A DNA stretch of 64,000 nucleotides from Cordilura impudica (Eukaryota > Arthropoda > Insecta > Diptera > Scathophagidae): the NCBI GenBank assembly GCA_963682025.1, contig OY821520.1:131725437-131789436 (forward strand). The letters run 5' to 3'. How positions within the stretch are numbered: the stretch's first letter is position 1; each line of letters starts with the position of its first letter. The notes beneath the pieces are model-generated. The model worked only from the letters and a program-made list of their open reading frames with translations, was not told where the DNA came from and ran no database searches. Of the stretch, positions 1-11,594 are shown in pieces. Position numbers and translations under genes: made by a program.

Positions 1-2
1 GA

Positions 3-500
3 AATGAGCAAGCGGATGAGCTTGCCAGAAAGGGAGCTTCCACAAAGCTAATGCGGCCGGAACCGTTCTGTGGAACAGGAAAAGGAGTATGGGAAGGCGT
101 ACTCAAAGAATGTGAGAATCATATCAGACAGGAGCTTTTCTCGAGCCACCTAGGCTTAAGGCAATCAAAACTCTTGATAGGTAACTACAACGGTAAGAGA
201 CTTGAGTCATGTATCGGACTATCAAAGAACGGACTGAGAATATTAACCGGGATTGTAACTGGTCACTGTAGGTTCAGGGAGTTTCTGAGCAGGTTAGGAA
301 TTGAAGCAAACCCCATGTGCAGATTCTGCGATGAGAAGGCAGAATCAGCGGAGCACATACTGGGGGATTGTGGAGCTTTAATGCATAAGAGGAAAAAGCA
401 CGTGGGTTCTTTCCAAATACCAGGGAGCGAAATAAAATCACTGGAACCAACCAACATCCTCGAATTTCTGAGGGCTTCAGGACTGGGTGAGATTTTATAG
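3..500 (+). pseudogene. C-terminal end of a LOA/I-like non-LTR retrotransposon ORF2 (RNase H end and zinc knuckle)
   Basis: The reading frame is open from the window edge and runs to a stop at 498-500. It starts inside the last RNase H motif (NEQADELARKGAS), which in retroelement RNase H carries the fourth catalytic aspartate. A linker follows, then a CCHC-type knuckle (CRFCDEKAESAEHILGDC), typical of the C-terminus of LOA and I-clade ORF2. The rest of ORF2 lies outside the window, so completeness cannot be judged. The same domain order is seen in the fuller element at 6358-11811, but sequence and tail differ, so it is a different family. The clade name is inferred. Confidence 0.8.
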
Positions 501-596
501 GGACAAACTATTAGCAGAGGGCAGTACAATACATCTTTTGGTCGCGGTACTTTCGTCACCTCTTTTATACATTACAATACAATACAATACAATACC
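501..596 (+). repeat. 3' UTR and TACAA-type tail of the LOA/I-like element
   Basis: A short untranslated stretch after the ORF2 stop ends in about five copies of a TACAA/ACAAT pentamer near 568-594. Short tandem tails replace poly(A) in several non-LTR clades. The tail marks the probable 3' end of the element. Confidence 0.6.
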
Positions 597-1170
597 ATCT
601 CTTAAAAATTACATTTGCTTAAAAAACTTTAATTTCTTAATAAATACCGTAAGTGCCTTTGCAGAAAAGTTCTTTTTCGTAAAAAGATCTTTTTGTTTAA
701 TGCACATTTCCTTAAAATGTTAGATTTTCGCAATTAAGTTTCCTTTCTTAAAAAAATACTTTTCTTAAAATAATGCCTTTTCTCAAAAAACTAAATTTTC
801 TTGATAGTTCCATTTCCGTGTCTTAAAAAAGTTTACTGTCAGAAAAAATAAATTTTCTTAGGAAAGTAAGTATCTGTATCTTTTCCCTAAAACGTACTTT
901 TCTTAAAAGAGGTGTCTGTCCGTTATAAAGAGTCTTTTCTGAAGGAACTACTTTTCGTTGAAGGTAAACTTTCGTGAATAAGTTAATTTTCTGAAAAAAT
1001 AAACTTTTCGTAAATTAGTTTATTTTCTTAAAAAAGTACCTTTTCTAAAAAGCAAAATAAAAATTATTCTTACAAAACTGGCTTTTCATTATAATTTAGA
1101 TATGTTTAAAAAGTGCCTTTTCTTGAAAAAACTCTCTATCTTTAAAAGTGTATTTTCTTATAAAAAACAA
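597..1170. repeat. Degenerate array of TTTTCTTAAAAAA-like units
   Basis: About 570 bases are built from diverged copies of a roughly 16-20 base motif, T-rich then CTTAAAAAA(GT), repeated more than twenty times with substitutions and irregular spacing. It begins right after the retrotransposon tail. It has no coding potential and looks like an old, decayed minisatellite. Confidence 0.6.
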
Positions 1171-1171
1171 G

Positions 1172-2590
1172 TAAGAAAACTATAGTCGGTCTAGACCGAC
1201 TCTACGATACACTGTACCACGCGTTTAGCGATCCTATCTCTTAGGTCGAACTAATTTGATATAGAAAATAAGCATAAACCAAATTAGAGTGTCATTGTTA
1301 TAATTTTTTTTAACTTCGCATATGAAAAAGTTAATTTCGGATGCTATATTTATATGGGGACTAGGTCAAAAAATGTACCGATACTAACTATATTTGGCAA
1401 CGGCACTTATTTTTTTTCCAAAAACATATACAAACCAAATTTGGGAAAAATCTGTGCAAAATTTTTGTTTTTTTTTTATAGATTTAAGTGATGATTGGGA
1501 AGCAGCTTTATATGGGGGCTATGACTAAGAATTGTCCTATAGCGTTAAGTTTTGGACCACTGATAAGTGGATGTAATAAGGATACACAAAGCAAATACGA
1601 CCAAGATCTATATGATAATTCTGTGGTTTTCTAGAATAACCGAGTATGTCCATTTTTGTCAGTTTTGAGTTAACGATGACAAATATATTAATTTTTAATG
1701 CACTTTACATGTGTTCAAATTTTTTTTTTTTTAATATTGTCCATTTCTGAGTTTTTTCTTTAAATAACGACGTAACTTAAATGTTTATTAAATTAATTTG
1801 CAGCACTAACGACGTATGTCAACCTACGTTTGATCGCTGACAATTATTTTCTCAGAAAACGACACATAGCGACATACGTTGTTATTAATGAAAAATAATT
1901 TTAGATTAGTTTTCAGTTTATTACCACTTGTAAAAACTTTTGTGTTTATTTCTGTTATTTTTTGTCACTATTATTCTTGATATGTTGTTATATTCTCATC
2001 CTAGATCCCGTTAACTTTTTATTGACGAACAACAAAAATCCATTTTTCAAGCAACAACAACTTAGGTGGTAGCATTGGTAGTTTTTTTTTTCAAAGAAAA
2101 CGACGTTTGTCGACATAAGTAATTTTATCTGCACACACTTTAAGTGTAATTTACATATTGTTTTTCGTCCTTCTTCAGGATCCATTCCTCTGAAGATTTT
2201 TGACTCAAAATTTTATAAATGGCCCATACCTACAGGACTGTCAAATAAAAAGCTCTAAAATTTTTATATCGAGCCCATAATTTCAAATATAACGTTTTTT
2301 GGCTCCCCTGAACAATTTGATTTTATGACATACGCGGTTATTCTAGAAAAAAAAACAGAATTTGGATTATATGGCAATTTAAGTCGATCTCATAGGGGTC
2401 ATTTGCATGGGGAGCACATGAGGTCAGCACATGAACCAATATTCATTAATCTCAATAACGTTTATACCTTGACCGATGGAAGCTTATGTATTTAATTTCA
2501 TCAAAATATACTAAAAGTTGCGAGCTCTGGTTTGATTAAAAGGTTTAATTGGACACACAGACGGACGGACAGACGGACATCTACCACGTA
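1172..2590. repeat. Dispersed dipteran repeat with palindromic head and GACGGACGGACA-type end
   Basis: The left part contains a perfect 16-bp palindrome, GTCGGTCTAGACCGAC, at 1185-1200. Inside are variants of a TTTATATGGGGNCTA motif near 1350-1365 and 1508-1525. The right end (about 2548-2580) has a run of GACGGACGGACAGACGGACAT. Related ends occur at 19280, 52760, 53370 and 56510. I recognise this as a common unclassified repeat style of fly genomes. No protein is encoded. Confidence 0.5.
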
Positions 2591-2593
2591 ATG

Positions 2594-3460
2594 GTATTTT
2601 TGTATTTTATTTTCTTTATTTAAAGTCAATGGAATTACAATATTAAGATATAGAATAATTTTACGTTTCAAAGATTCTTTATTTTCGGACAAATATATGA
2701 TGTGGTAAATTTCATTAAATTGCTCACATAACCGGCGAAATGGATCATTATTAGTATAGTTAAATCGCAAATAATTAATATTTAAGAACTTAAAGTTTCT
2801 TGTGGGTCTCTATGGTACATTAATTTTAATTCTACTTAACAAGTAATTGGAGGCAATGTCGCCATGGAACAAACTGAGTAGAAAGGAAATACTAAGCATT
2901 GTTCTACGACTTTTCAGTGTCGGTAACTGGATTAGAGTAAGTCTGGATTCATAAGAGGGTAAGGCACGGGAGTTCCAACGAAGTCCACGTAGACAGAATA
3001 AAAAAAATTGTTTCTGGACAGATTCGACGAAATTTATATGAATAATGTAACACGGATCCCATATTATAGAACCATATTTCAGGACAGGACGAACCAGGGA
3101 TATATATAGCTGTTTGGTTACATATGGATCCAAACTTCGCTTCATAAATCCAAGAACTCCATAAGCATTGCTTATTGTTGAAGATATGTGCGGACGGAAA
3201 TTTAATCTATTATCTAATAAAATGCCAAGATCTGAGAACGTATCAACCGAGTCCAATTAACTTTCATTCACAAAATAAGTAGTTTGTAGATTATTACTTC
3301 TGCAAAAGCACATGTGCTTGCATTTTTTTATATTGAGCTGCATAAGGTTTACATTGCACCCTCCACAAAAATTATTTAAATCGGATTGTAGCAAAAAATG
3401 TTGGAAGTAATTTTGAAGAGAGGAAAATAGTTTGACATATTCAGCGTATAAGAGAATTTA
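2594..3460 (-). pseudogene. Jockey-like ORF2, C-terminal block
   Basis: On the minus strand the block begins near 3450 with LLYAEYVKLFSSLQ, a decayed form of the RT catalytic YADD box (the two aspartates are replaced). The thumb and C-terminal region follow (LGILLDNRLNFRPHI, QLYISLVRPVLKYGSIIW, FCLRGLRWNSRALPSYESR). A second frame at 2630-2770 supplies the usual family ending (DPFRRLCEQFNEIYH). The FCLRG motif also marks the Transib insertion point in the related element at 42100. The loss of the YADD aspartates means the enzyme is dead. Confidence 0.75.
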
Positions 3461-3479
3461 AGAGTGTTGCACATAGAGG

Positions 3480-3865
3480 CTAAATTAGAAGACCCGTATC
3501 GCGGCGTTTGTTTATGTTAGTTCGAATTTTTTTTTAATCGACCTTCGAACTTTGCATTCAAATGCCGATTTTCAGCATATTGTTTATATGGTTTTTTGGC
3601 TATAACTCGTCGACTAATTGATATTTTTTCAATCTGTAAAAGCCAAATTATTGCTAGAGACCTGTGCAACAAACAAAATTTTTAAAAAAATTGATTTAGA
3701 AAATTTTTGTGGTGCTTGTGAAGCAAAATGTGGGAAAAATTATTTTTTTTTATGCTTTTTGAAAATATTTTCCACAAAACTAAGTCTTTTTTGGTTTTTG
3801 TTCGATCTATAATATGCTTCTCGGTTTCTTCAATAAATTTCATTTGAAAAGAAAACAATCATAAT
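3480..3865 (+). repeat. Left inverted arm of the 3468-12197 transposon
   Basis: The arm contains the string CGCGGCGTTTGTTTATGTTA and later CGTCGACTAATTGATATTTT. Both are found reverse-complemented at 11990-12115. The innermost part (TTCTTCAATAAATTTCATTT, about 3829-3848) is matched at about 6292-6311. Confidence 0.75.
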
Positions 3866-4015
3866 ACAAAACCTGCGTTTTACAGCTTAATATTAATTTA
3901 CTTCTCATTTTTTATGTACCAATTTTGTTCAGTGTTGGTTTTGAAGAAACATTGAAAAAGAAGTTATAAAAATATGGAAAAAAATATATTTTTGAAATGT
4001 TAGTTATGAAAAGTT

Positions 4016-5729
4016 TTAAGTAGAAAAATTAAATAAATTAAAATGATTTGGCCAGTTGCCGTTTAGCAGGCGGCTGTGGATGAACATCACTGCTCTCTCT
4101 AATATCTTGGTCATCGTCATCATCATCAGAAAGGTCGATAATTTCGTCCAACAGATATTCTTTGTCTTCCTCTTCTTCCTCTTTTTCCTCGTCTTCCTCT
4201 TCTTCAGAGGTGTTTTTATACCACCAACAAATTTCAGCGAGTATTGCATCTGGAGATTTCTTTCCTCTGTACCAGAAACGAAAATAGTTTTCAATCGTTA
4301 ACATGTTTAAATTGTGCACTCTGACAAAGATGTTAGAAAAATCTAAGAATTCAAAATATGCACACTCTATAGTTACCTGATTTGAAACGGAATCGCAGTT
4401 TGGTTATAATGTTCGTCGTGCTCATCAGATTCAGTTGGCAACTGTTGAGCGAGTTGATCAAGATGCTGATGCAAGAGATTAATTTTGTACGACATATAAA
4501 CCCCAATTTTATCGAAAGCTGCCAACATGTTTGCACCAGATTGCCTGTAGTTGTCTTTGCGTTCTTTACTGCTTTCAATGCGAGCCATGCATTTACTTCT
4601 CGGTCTGTCACAACTTGGTCAAAATCTTGACGGCTCATTAGTTTCCGTATGTCGGAATCATTAACAACCCCTTCCTGAATTTTGGCGTTACTTAGTCTTG
4701 GGAAAATGTCTTTTAAGCGGTTGAATACTACTGGTCCTTTTGCGATACATTTTAAAAAATTTTTAGCAATGACAAGTTTAATGTGGAGCAACGGCAACAA
4801 AATTTTCATTTCAGGAACAAGACTTTCGTGTAGCCTATTGTCTTTAGGCCATTTCCGTCCAATGCGACTCTTCCAGTTATGCTGTTTGTACTTGTTTCTT
4901 TCTTTAATACCTTCTCCGTATCGTGAATCCCAATCGCACAAAAAACACGGCTATTTTGGACAGCCAGATTCTCTTAAGCCTGTAGTCAATGAAACTATTT
5001 TGAGGTCGCAGCAAATGCGCCACTGGTATTCGTTATATTTGACTACTTCCAGAATGTGTTTCAAATTATCGAAATTTTCACTAGTGTCAGTGCTATACAA
5101 AATCGGAATAGAAGGCATTCTATTTGTCTTGTGCAAAAGCACAACTTTTAAGCTGATTAGTGAACTATCGATGAATAAACGCCAATCATCTTTTTTATAG
5201 GTTAACCCTATCGTCTCCATTAACTTTTCAATATCGTTGCAATAAGCGAAATTTTTTGCATCATTCACATTGAAGAACTTTTCTAACCCTTTTTGGCGTT
5301 TTCGATATGCTGTTACTTTGGTACCTTTCGCCAGCAAATTATTTTTGCTTTTTTCTGAGTCAAACACAAATTTGCAACAATTCCATCCAATTGGTTTTGT
5401 GTGACTAGGATTGGGTCCTTTGATGTTTCATGGGATGAACCTTCACCAGGGTCGTATTCTGAGAAGAAATCCATGGATGTAGCAGCGGCGCGCCGCGGCG
5501 GTTGTAGTACCGATATCTGTTTGAAGATCAATACTTCGGTATGTTGGTACTTGGTAATTGGACACTTGGCACTGCTACATAAATTTTTATTATTTGCTTT
5601 CCTTCTATTCAAAGTTTCATGGTAGTTGATACATCCATAGCAATTTTCTTCTTGATGCGGGCTGTTGTCTAACCACATCATTGGTATACCAAAAGGCATA
5701 GCCTTCTTCTTTTCACTTTTCCATTGCAT
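4016..5729 (-). pseudogene. Transposase-like protein of an uncharacterised arthropod repeat family, broken
   Basis: Read from 5729 down to 4016 in several frames, the fragments carry a Cys-rich start (CYGCINYHETLNRRKANNK), then FAYCNDIEKLMETIG, WRLFIDSSLISLKVVLLHK, WRICCDLKIVSLTTGL, CDWDSRY, LLPLLHIKLVIAKNFLK and TESDEHDEHYNQ. An acidic E/D-rich tail ends at 4038. I know this motif order from many unannotated insect and cnidarian proteins that behave as transposon genes. The D in FIDSS, the D in CCDLK and the E in SDEH are plausible DDE residues, but that is inference. There are at least three frameshifts or stops. It probably belongs to the enclosing inverted-repeat element. Confidence 0.6.
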
Positions 5730-6269
5730 AAGGGTTGAATGGCAATTAAAGCAAACTTTTTTAGTGGCATAGTTTACGTCAGTGATAAATTCTTACGAGA
5801 AATATTGTTTATAGGCTTTCAAAAAAAAAAAAAAAAAAAACACCCGCATTGCCACATTTTTCATCGCTTGCTATGAAACGTCCAAAAACATTACAAAAAT
5901 GGTCCATTTTACATTTTGGTTCCGACATTTTTAATACAATGTATATTACACAATGTCGTTTTTTGCTATTTTTATGAAACCGATGCACTTAACTTAAATA
6001 ACTCACAAAATGATATAAGTTCCAAAAAAATTAATAACGAATTTTATCACGACCGAGCGAAAATTAAAAGACGTCAGCTTTGGCTGAGTTTCGCGTCTTA
6101 ATTTTTGAAATTAGTTCGCTTGTACGAAATAAAAAAAATCGCTACCTGTTCGGTGGTTGAAAACAAAAAAGTTGTTTTACTAGTTCCTAATTCTTGGAAC
6201 TTCCTTTTTAATTACTTCTACCTAAATCGCTATTTATTTAATGGTTTTGGGATTTTTAACGCAAATTAT
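5730..6269. other. Non-coding interior of the inverted-repeat transposon
   Basis: This AT-rich stretch lies between the transposase-like gene and the inner end of the right arm. It includes a run of about 20 A at 5821-5840. I see no further coding signal; short open frames here lack any recognisable motif. Confidence 0.4.
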
Positions 6270-6344
6270 CGACTAAGACCATTTTCTTTTCAAATGAAAT
6301 TTATTGAAGAAACTGAGAAGCATATTATAGATCAAACAGAAAGC

Positions 6345-6357
6345 AGAAAAGACTTAG
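6345..6357. repeat. Target-site duplication of the LOA element, 3' side
   Basis: AGAAAAGACTTAG at this position is repeated exactly at 11812-11824. Both copies lie inside the split right arm of the host transposon and directly touch the LOA tail and 5' end. Confidence 0.9.
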
Positions 6358-6498
6358 GTTACGTTAGGTTAGGTTGAAAAAGAGGAGCCATGTATACACA
6401 TAGCTCATATCCGTTTTACCCGGATATACACTTAAGCCAGAAAGTCGGCTTGTTGTGCGCTCTACATCCTCGTGCTCATCCGTTAATCTACTCCTTAT

Positions 6499-9400
6499 TT
6501 AACTTAGGAGTTCGGTCTCAATAGCAAATCTCCTGAGTGCTTTCCAGCGTATCCCCCTAAGAGCCGCTAGGCCTGGTATGATTTCGTTGGATAAATTTCT
6601 GACCCTTGTTCCGGCAAATGCAGGACAATAACAAAGGTAGTGTTCTAGGGTCTCGTCATCCTCTCCACAAGCTCTGCATGTGGCCGATTCTGCCCGTCCT
6701 ATACGGTATAGATGAGCCCTCAGTTCAGAGTGTCCAGTGAGGATGCCAATAATCCTACTCAGTTCCTTTCTATTTAGACTAAGGATTTCCTTAGTTTTCC
6801 AAATTGACACCCTCCAGGAAAGAACCCTTCCTGGCCAGTTCATCTGCAATCTCGTTTCCCATTATACCACTGTGTCCTGGGATCCAAATGATTTCAAGTC
6901 TGCCTCTTGTAGTGAAGTTTGCAATTTCTTCCTTACATCTGAGGACAGTCCTTGATCTAGTTTTGTCCGAGGATATCGCCCTGATAGCCGCTAGACTGTC
7001 CGAAAATATTTTCACGTCTCCGGGGCTTGGGATTGCCCGTACGTCAATAGATCTTATGCATTCCGTTATCGCGACCACTTCGGCCTGAAAGACAGAGTTG
7101 TGGTCCGAAATGCGTAGGTGTATGCCATTGGAACGGTCCTCATCATAGAAACCTATACCAGTCCTACCATGCAGACTAGATCCGTCTGTGTAGTAGTGTG
7201 ACCCTGGAAGGTTTCGTAGAAAATTTTCGTTCAACCAGCTTTCCCTGTCAGGTATCCTTATACTGCAAGGTATGTTTGTCGACACTTCCGCGATTCTATC
7301 ACAGCTAAAATCCACTGTGTTGAATTCCGGTATCTGGTCCAATATTGTTTGGTGTCTGGTCATATGGTCGGTGATGTATTCCCCTGTTACTCTTAGTCGT
7401 AACATGGCCAGAGCTGCCTCATATTTAATTCTAATCTCGATCGGGTGTATAGATAGAATCGTCTCTAAAGCCCTCGTAGATGTAGTCCGTATTGCGCCGC
7501 TGATTCCTATGCAGCAGAGGCGTTGTATTTTTTGGAATGGTTTAATATAGCATTTCCTGTTCATTGATGTCCATGTGACTACGGATGCGTAGGTTAGAAT
7601 TGGTCTAACGACGCTTGTGTAAAGCCAATGAGTCATCCTCGGGTTTAAACCCCATTTTGAACTTATAGCTCTTCTGCAAATGGCCCATATCCGATGAGCC
7701 TTCGCGACTTTGCTCTCAATATGGTCTTTCCAAGTGAGCTTTTTGTCGAGAATCACCCCAAGGTATTTCACCGTTTGTGTGATTCTAATCGTTTTGCCCT
7801 GGAAGCGGGGTTCATCGAATTCGACTATTTTCGTCTTCCTAGTAAAGAGGCATATTTCAGTCTTTTCCGGGTTCACATTTAATCCCCTTGGTTGTGCCCA
7901 ATCGTATGCTATTTCGAGTGCATCCGATGCCCTCCTACATAAATTTCTAGGATCTTTCCCCCTTAACAGTATCGCTACATCGTCTGCATAGCAGACAGGT
8001 TGGAAACCCTTATCGGTTAGAATCCTTAGAAGACTGTTTATAGTGGTCACCCAGAGAAGGGGGGATAGAATTCCCCCTTGAGGTGTCCCACAGCAAACCT
8101 TGTCTCTTATTTTAATGCCACCAACCTCGCAACTTATCCATCTATTCCCTAGCATGTGACTGATCCAGGCTTTGATATCCCGGTCGATGTCGAAACGTTC
8201 TAGGGAGTGGAGTAGCGTATTTGTTGACACATTGTTAAAAGCTCCTTCTATATCAATGAATATGGCTAGAGTAAAGATTTTTAGATCGAAAGATCTTTCT
8301 ATGTGGTGAACTACTTCATGAAGCGCAGTTTCTACTGAGCGTCCCTTTAAATAAGCGTGTTGTTTGAACTTCAACAGCTCATTTGGGATTTGAGATTTAA
8401 CCATGTTATCGACTATTCGCTCCATGGTTTTCAGTAGGAAGGATGTAAGACTTATCGGTCGATAGGCCTTAGGGTTCGCGTAGCTTTCCTTTCCCGGCTT
8501 TGGTATGAAGACCACTTTGGCCTCCTGCCATGCTCTGGGGGTATACGCAAGTTTTAGGCAAGCAGAGAATATGCCAGCCAGACTACTGCTAATCAAGTCC
8601 CCGCTCTCTTGTAATAGAGCAGGAAAGATTTCATCTGGGCCTGCTGCCTTAAAGGGGGCAAAGCTTTGTATTGCCCTAAGTACCATATTTTCGGTTATTC
8701 TATCATATCTTTCCTCTCGATATTGTTCCTCATTAGGCCCTTCATATTGTTCCCCTTCGGGTCCCGTCTGCTGTTCCACGTTGGTTCCAGTTCGTCGGGA
8801 CACATTGGTACCAATTTCAGGGTCCCTATTCGGCCCATATTCTTCGGTAAGAAAGTGTGTTTCCATCAATATTCTTAAGGACTGTTCCATCGATTCCGCC
8901 CGAATCCCGTCCCTACCGACAAGAGTTTCAGGCTGCGAATGGGTTTTCGATAAGAATTTCTTGATTTTTGAGACGTCATTAACGCTATCAACCTGTTCAC
9001 AGAAGTGTCTCCAGGAGTTGCGTTTGGCTATTCGAATCTTCTTGTTGTAATCCCTGAGCTTAACATGGTAGTCATCCCAGTATATTGCGTGTTTTTTACG
9101 ACGAGCCCTATTGAAAAGTCTTCGGACGTCCTTCCCAAGATTTATCAGTTCCCCTGTTAGCCAGGGTTTATCTCGGGGAGATCTCCTTTCCCGGAGTGGA
9201 CAGCATTCCTTGAAGGACTCAATTAGGCTCCTCGTTATTTTGTCCACTTCCTCGTCAACCTCTTCGACATACCTTAAGTCTGTGCGAGGAGTAGTTAGAC
9301 GGGCTTGTAGATTTCTTCTAAATTTAGGCCAATCAGTCTTAGCCTTATTCCTGAACTTGATGGGTTCAGGTGGTGGGTGTGTCAGTTTAAATAAAATGTA

Positions 9401-10033
9401 TCGATGATCCGAGAAGGAATGTTCGCTAGAGACATGCCAATCTTGGATATCATCCACTAAATTTTTCGAACAAATTGAAATATCAAGAACCTCTTCCCTT
9501 AATTTGTTAACAAAGGTTGCCGTGTTCCCAACATTAAGGGTAAAAAGGTCATATTCGTTAAGGAATTCAAGTAAAGCATCCCCCCTTTGGTTACAGTTCG
9601 AACTTCCCCAAGCTATATGGTGAGAATTCGCATCGCACCCTATGAGAATTTCCTTACCTGTTATCCTGGCCGTTTTTACCATCTCTTCAAGTTCCGACGT
9701 CGGTGGAGGTGTCGGTGAGTCCGACGGGAGATAAACCGATGCTAAGAGCATTGGTTGGCTTCCGTGTTGCAGGACGGTGGCATCTGCGGTGGACAAGTCT
9801 GGGGAAAAGAGATAGTTTAGGTTTTTGTGACAAATAATACAAGTTCTCGGTCGAGTTCCTGTATGAGCATAGAAAATTTGGTAATTAGGATCATTTAGTC
9901 CAGTAACCTTGTCATTTACCGTCCAAGGTTCCTGTACTAGAACGACATGTAACTTACCTTTTTGTAGTTTTTTCATCAGAGTTTGAGTAGCCGTTTTGCT
10001 CCGATGGAGGTTGATCTGCATGAGCATGATCAT
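6499..10033 (-). CDS. LOA-like ORF2: endonuclease, reverse transcriptase, RNase H, zinc knuckle (one frameshift)
   Basis: The frame 10033-6791 encodes 1080 residues. Residues 1-230 are an APE-type endonuclease (MQINLHRSKTATQTL; QEPW; GCDANSHHIAWGS; SDHRYILF). The reverse transcriptase lies at about 500-800 (FIDIEGAFNNV; GTPQGGILSPLLW; CYADDVAILL, with both catalytic aspartates). RNase H is at about 955-1070 (HYYTDGSS; FQAEVVAI; FSDSLAAI; NEIADELARKG), giving the D-E-D-D set. After a frameshift near 6800-6820 the protein continues at 6499-6849 with the knuckle CRACGEDDETLEHYLCYC. ATG at 10033 overlaps the ORF1 stop as ATGA. The product copies element RNA into nicked chromosomal DNA. Apart from the shift it looks functional. 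Confidence 0.88.
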
Positions 10034-11594
10034 TGTTCGGCTAAAAGTTTATCTTCTTGGGAGTTGGTTATTTCTAACTCTCCCTTTTTAGCTGAGGTGG
10101 ATGGTGTTAGGACTGTGGAAGTCCCCTCACTATTGCCCGCCTTTGGTTCATCATTTGCCTTCTCCCAGCCAATGGTAGTCTTGCCTACTTTAAAGTAGAC
10201 TGCGGCTGAGACGAAGAAGGCTTTACCCTTAGTGGTCTTTAGGCTGGCCATTGACTCCTGATCAATCCCCACAAGATAAGAGTGCCGTCTGGGCCCTCCT
10301 CTCTGTGGAAGATCTCCCATTTGTCAGTCGCTAGACCTTTATTTTGCTTTCCCAAGACCTTCACAACGTCTTCGCTAGCAAGTTTGCTGCCTCAACCTTT
10401 TATGAAGAAGGAGGCTTTGGTCAGGGATGGAATGTCCGCCTTTTTGACTAGGGATAGTTTGGCACCATCCCAAGGAGCTGGTATGCATTCCACCATTTTC
10501 TCCAGGGTTTGTACACATGCGTTGGATGCAAGTTGTAGCATTAGTACATCCATGGAGAACCTGCAGCTGTTAATTTGGATCTTCTGGTCATCGTTCTCGG
10601 CCTCTAGGGTGTATTCCAGGATCCTTTTATTGAATGCCTCTTCGAGAACTTGTCTCTGGGCTATAGGGATTTTGCCTGTGGGACTACTTGAATCGACAAT
10701 GGCGTAGCAGAGTTCGTCCATTGCTGGTCTTTTCGCCATACTAGCATATGAAGTCGATTGTTCCTTGCCTGATGGTGCAATCTGTTTTCTCTTCATTGCT
10801 TGTCTTTCACCTTTGGAAGGGTTCTGCACTTGCAATGAGGGATTGCATTTTGCATCACTTTTCCTAGTTGACGTTGGCCCAATAACCTCTCCTTTGGATT
10901 GAGTTCCCGTGATGGTACCTCTGATCTTCTGGTTGGGGTTATTGGTCAACTGTGTACTAGTTGGCATGGAGTTTCTCTTCTTCTTTTTAGCTTCTGCAAT
11001 GTTCTGCTCCTCAGGAGAACGTATCCGCTTTCCCACTTCCGAGGATGCGGGTGTAGCAGGTCCATTATCCTTTGGAGCATCTTGCTTCGCTTCAGCTTTT
11101 TGAGTTTTCTGGTTCATTTTGGCGATTTTTCGTCGTTGGGCCCCAGATAACCTTTTCTTATTGGTAGAGAGTTTAGCTATGCTGGCGCTTACTTCCTCTA
11201 CCATTTTATTAATTTCTGAGTTTGCCTTTTCAGGCTGTGTGGCAATGATTGTATCATTGCCTTCATTTGAGGAGTTCGATTCGTCGGAATCCGAACCTGT
11301 CGTGTGAGGTTGAGGTCGCACAAGGCTCCCTCTCGGATCCGACTCCTCAATCTCCTTATTTTGGGTTTTTCTTGTAACATACCCATCTATGGAGGCCAAG
11401 TTACCAACCTCCGTAGTGGACTTGCAGTCAAGTGATCTCGACGACTGTGGGCCCGCTTGCTCACCACACTTAGCCGCCGGTACTGGGTTATTTAGGCCCT
11501 GCACCGTAACTTTATTTATATGAGTAGACATATCATGGTTTAGTTTGTTTTCGGGAACCACCCCTATCCAGTTTTTGGTCCGCGGGGAGTGCAT
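10030..11594 (-). pseudogene. LOA-like ORF1 (RNA-binding gag-like, DUF4780-type), two frameshifts
   Basis: The main frame starts with ATG at 11594 (MHSPRTKNWIGVVPENK) and runs to 10392. It has a low-complexity basic and polar N-terminal half, then a conserved block (ASMAKRPAMDELCYAIVDSS; VECIPAPWDGAKLSLV) that I recognise as the DUF4780 domain of fly non-LTR ORF1 proteins. Frame changes near 10390 and 10275 are needed to continue (DKWEIFHREEGPDGTL, then FFVSAAVYFKVGKTTIGW) to the TGA at 10032-10030. The protein would bind element RNA in a nucleoprotein particle. Function is known for the family only. Confidence 0.75.

Noticed and set aside
3461..3467. AGAGTGT as a certain target duplication of the inverted-repeat transposon
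   Set aside because: The same bases may belong to the element end, as the relic at 34780 shares part of them, and the host frame is not restored cleanly; left as possible only.
6345..6377. Possible interstitial telomere (TTAGG repeats)
   Set aside because: Exactly at the 3' end of the LOA element beside its target duplication; it is the element tail.
10282..10707. Plus-strand frames opposite the LOA element (for example 8505-9050 and 10282-10707)
   Set aside because: They are shadows on the strand opposite to the well-supported LOA ORF1 and ORF2 and carry no motif of their own.
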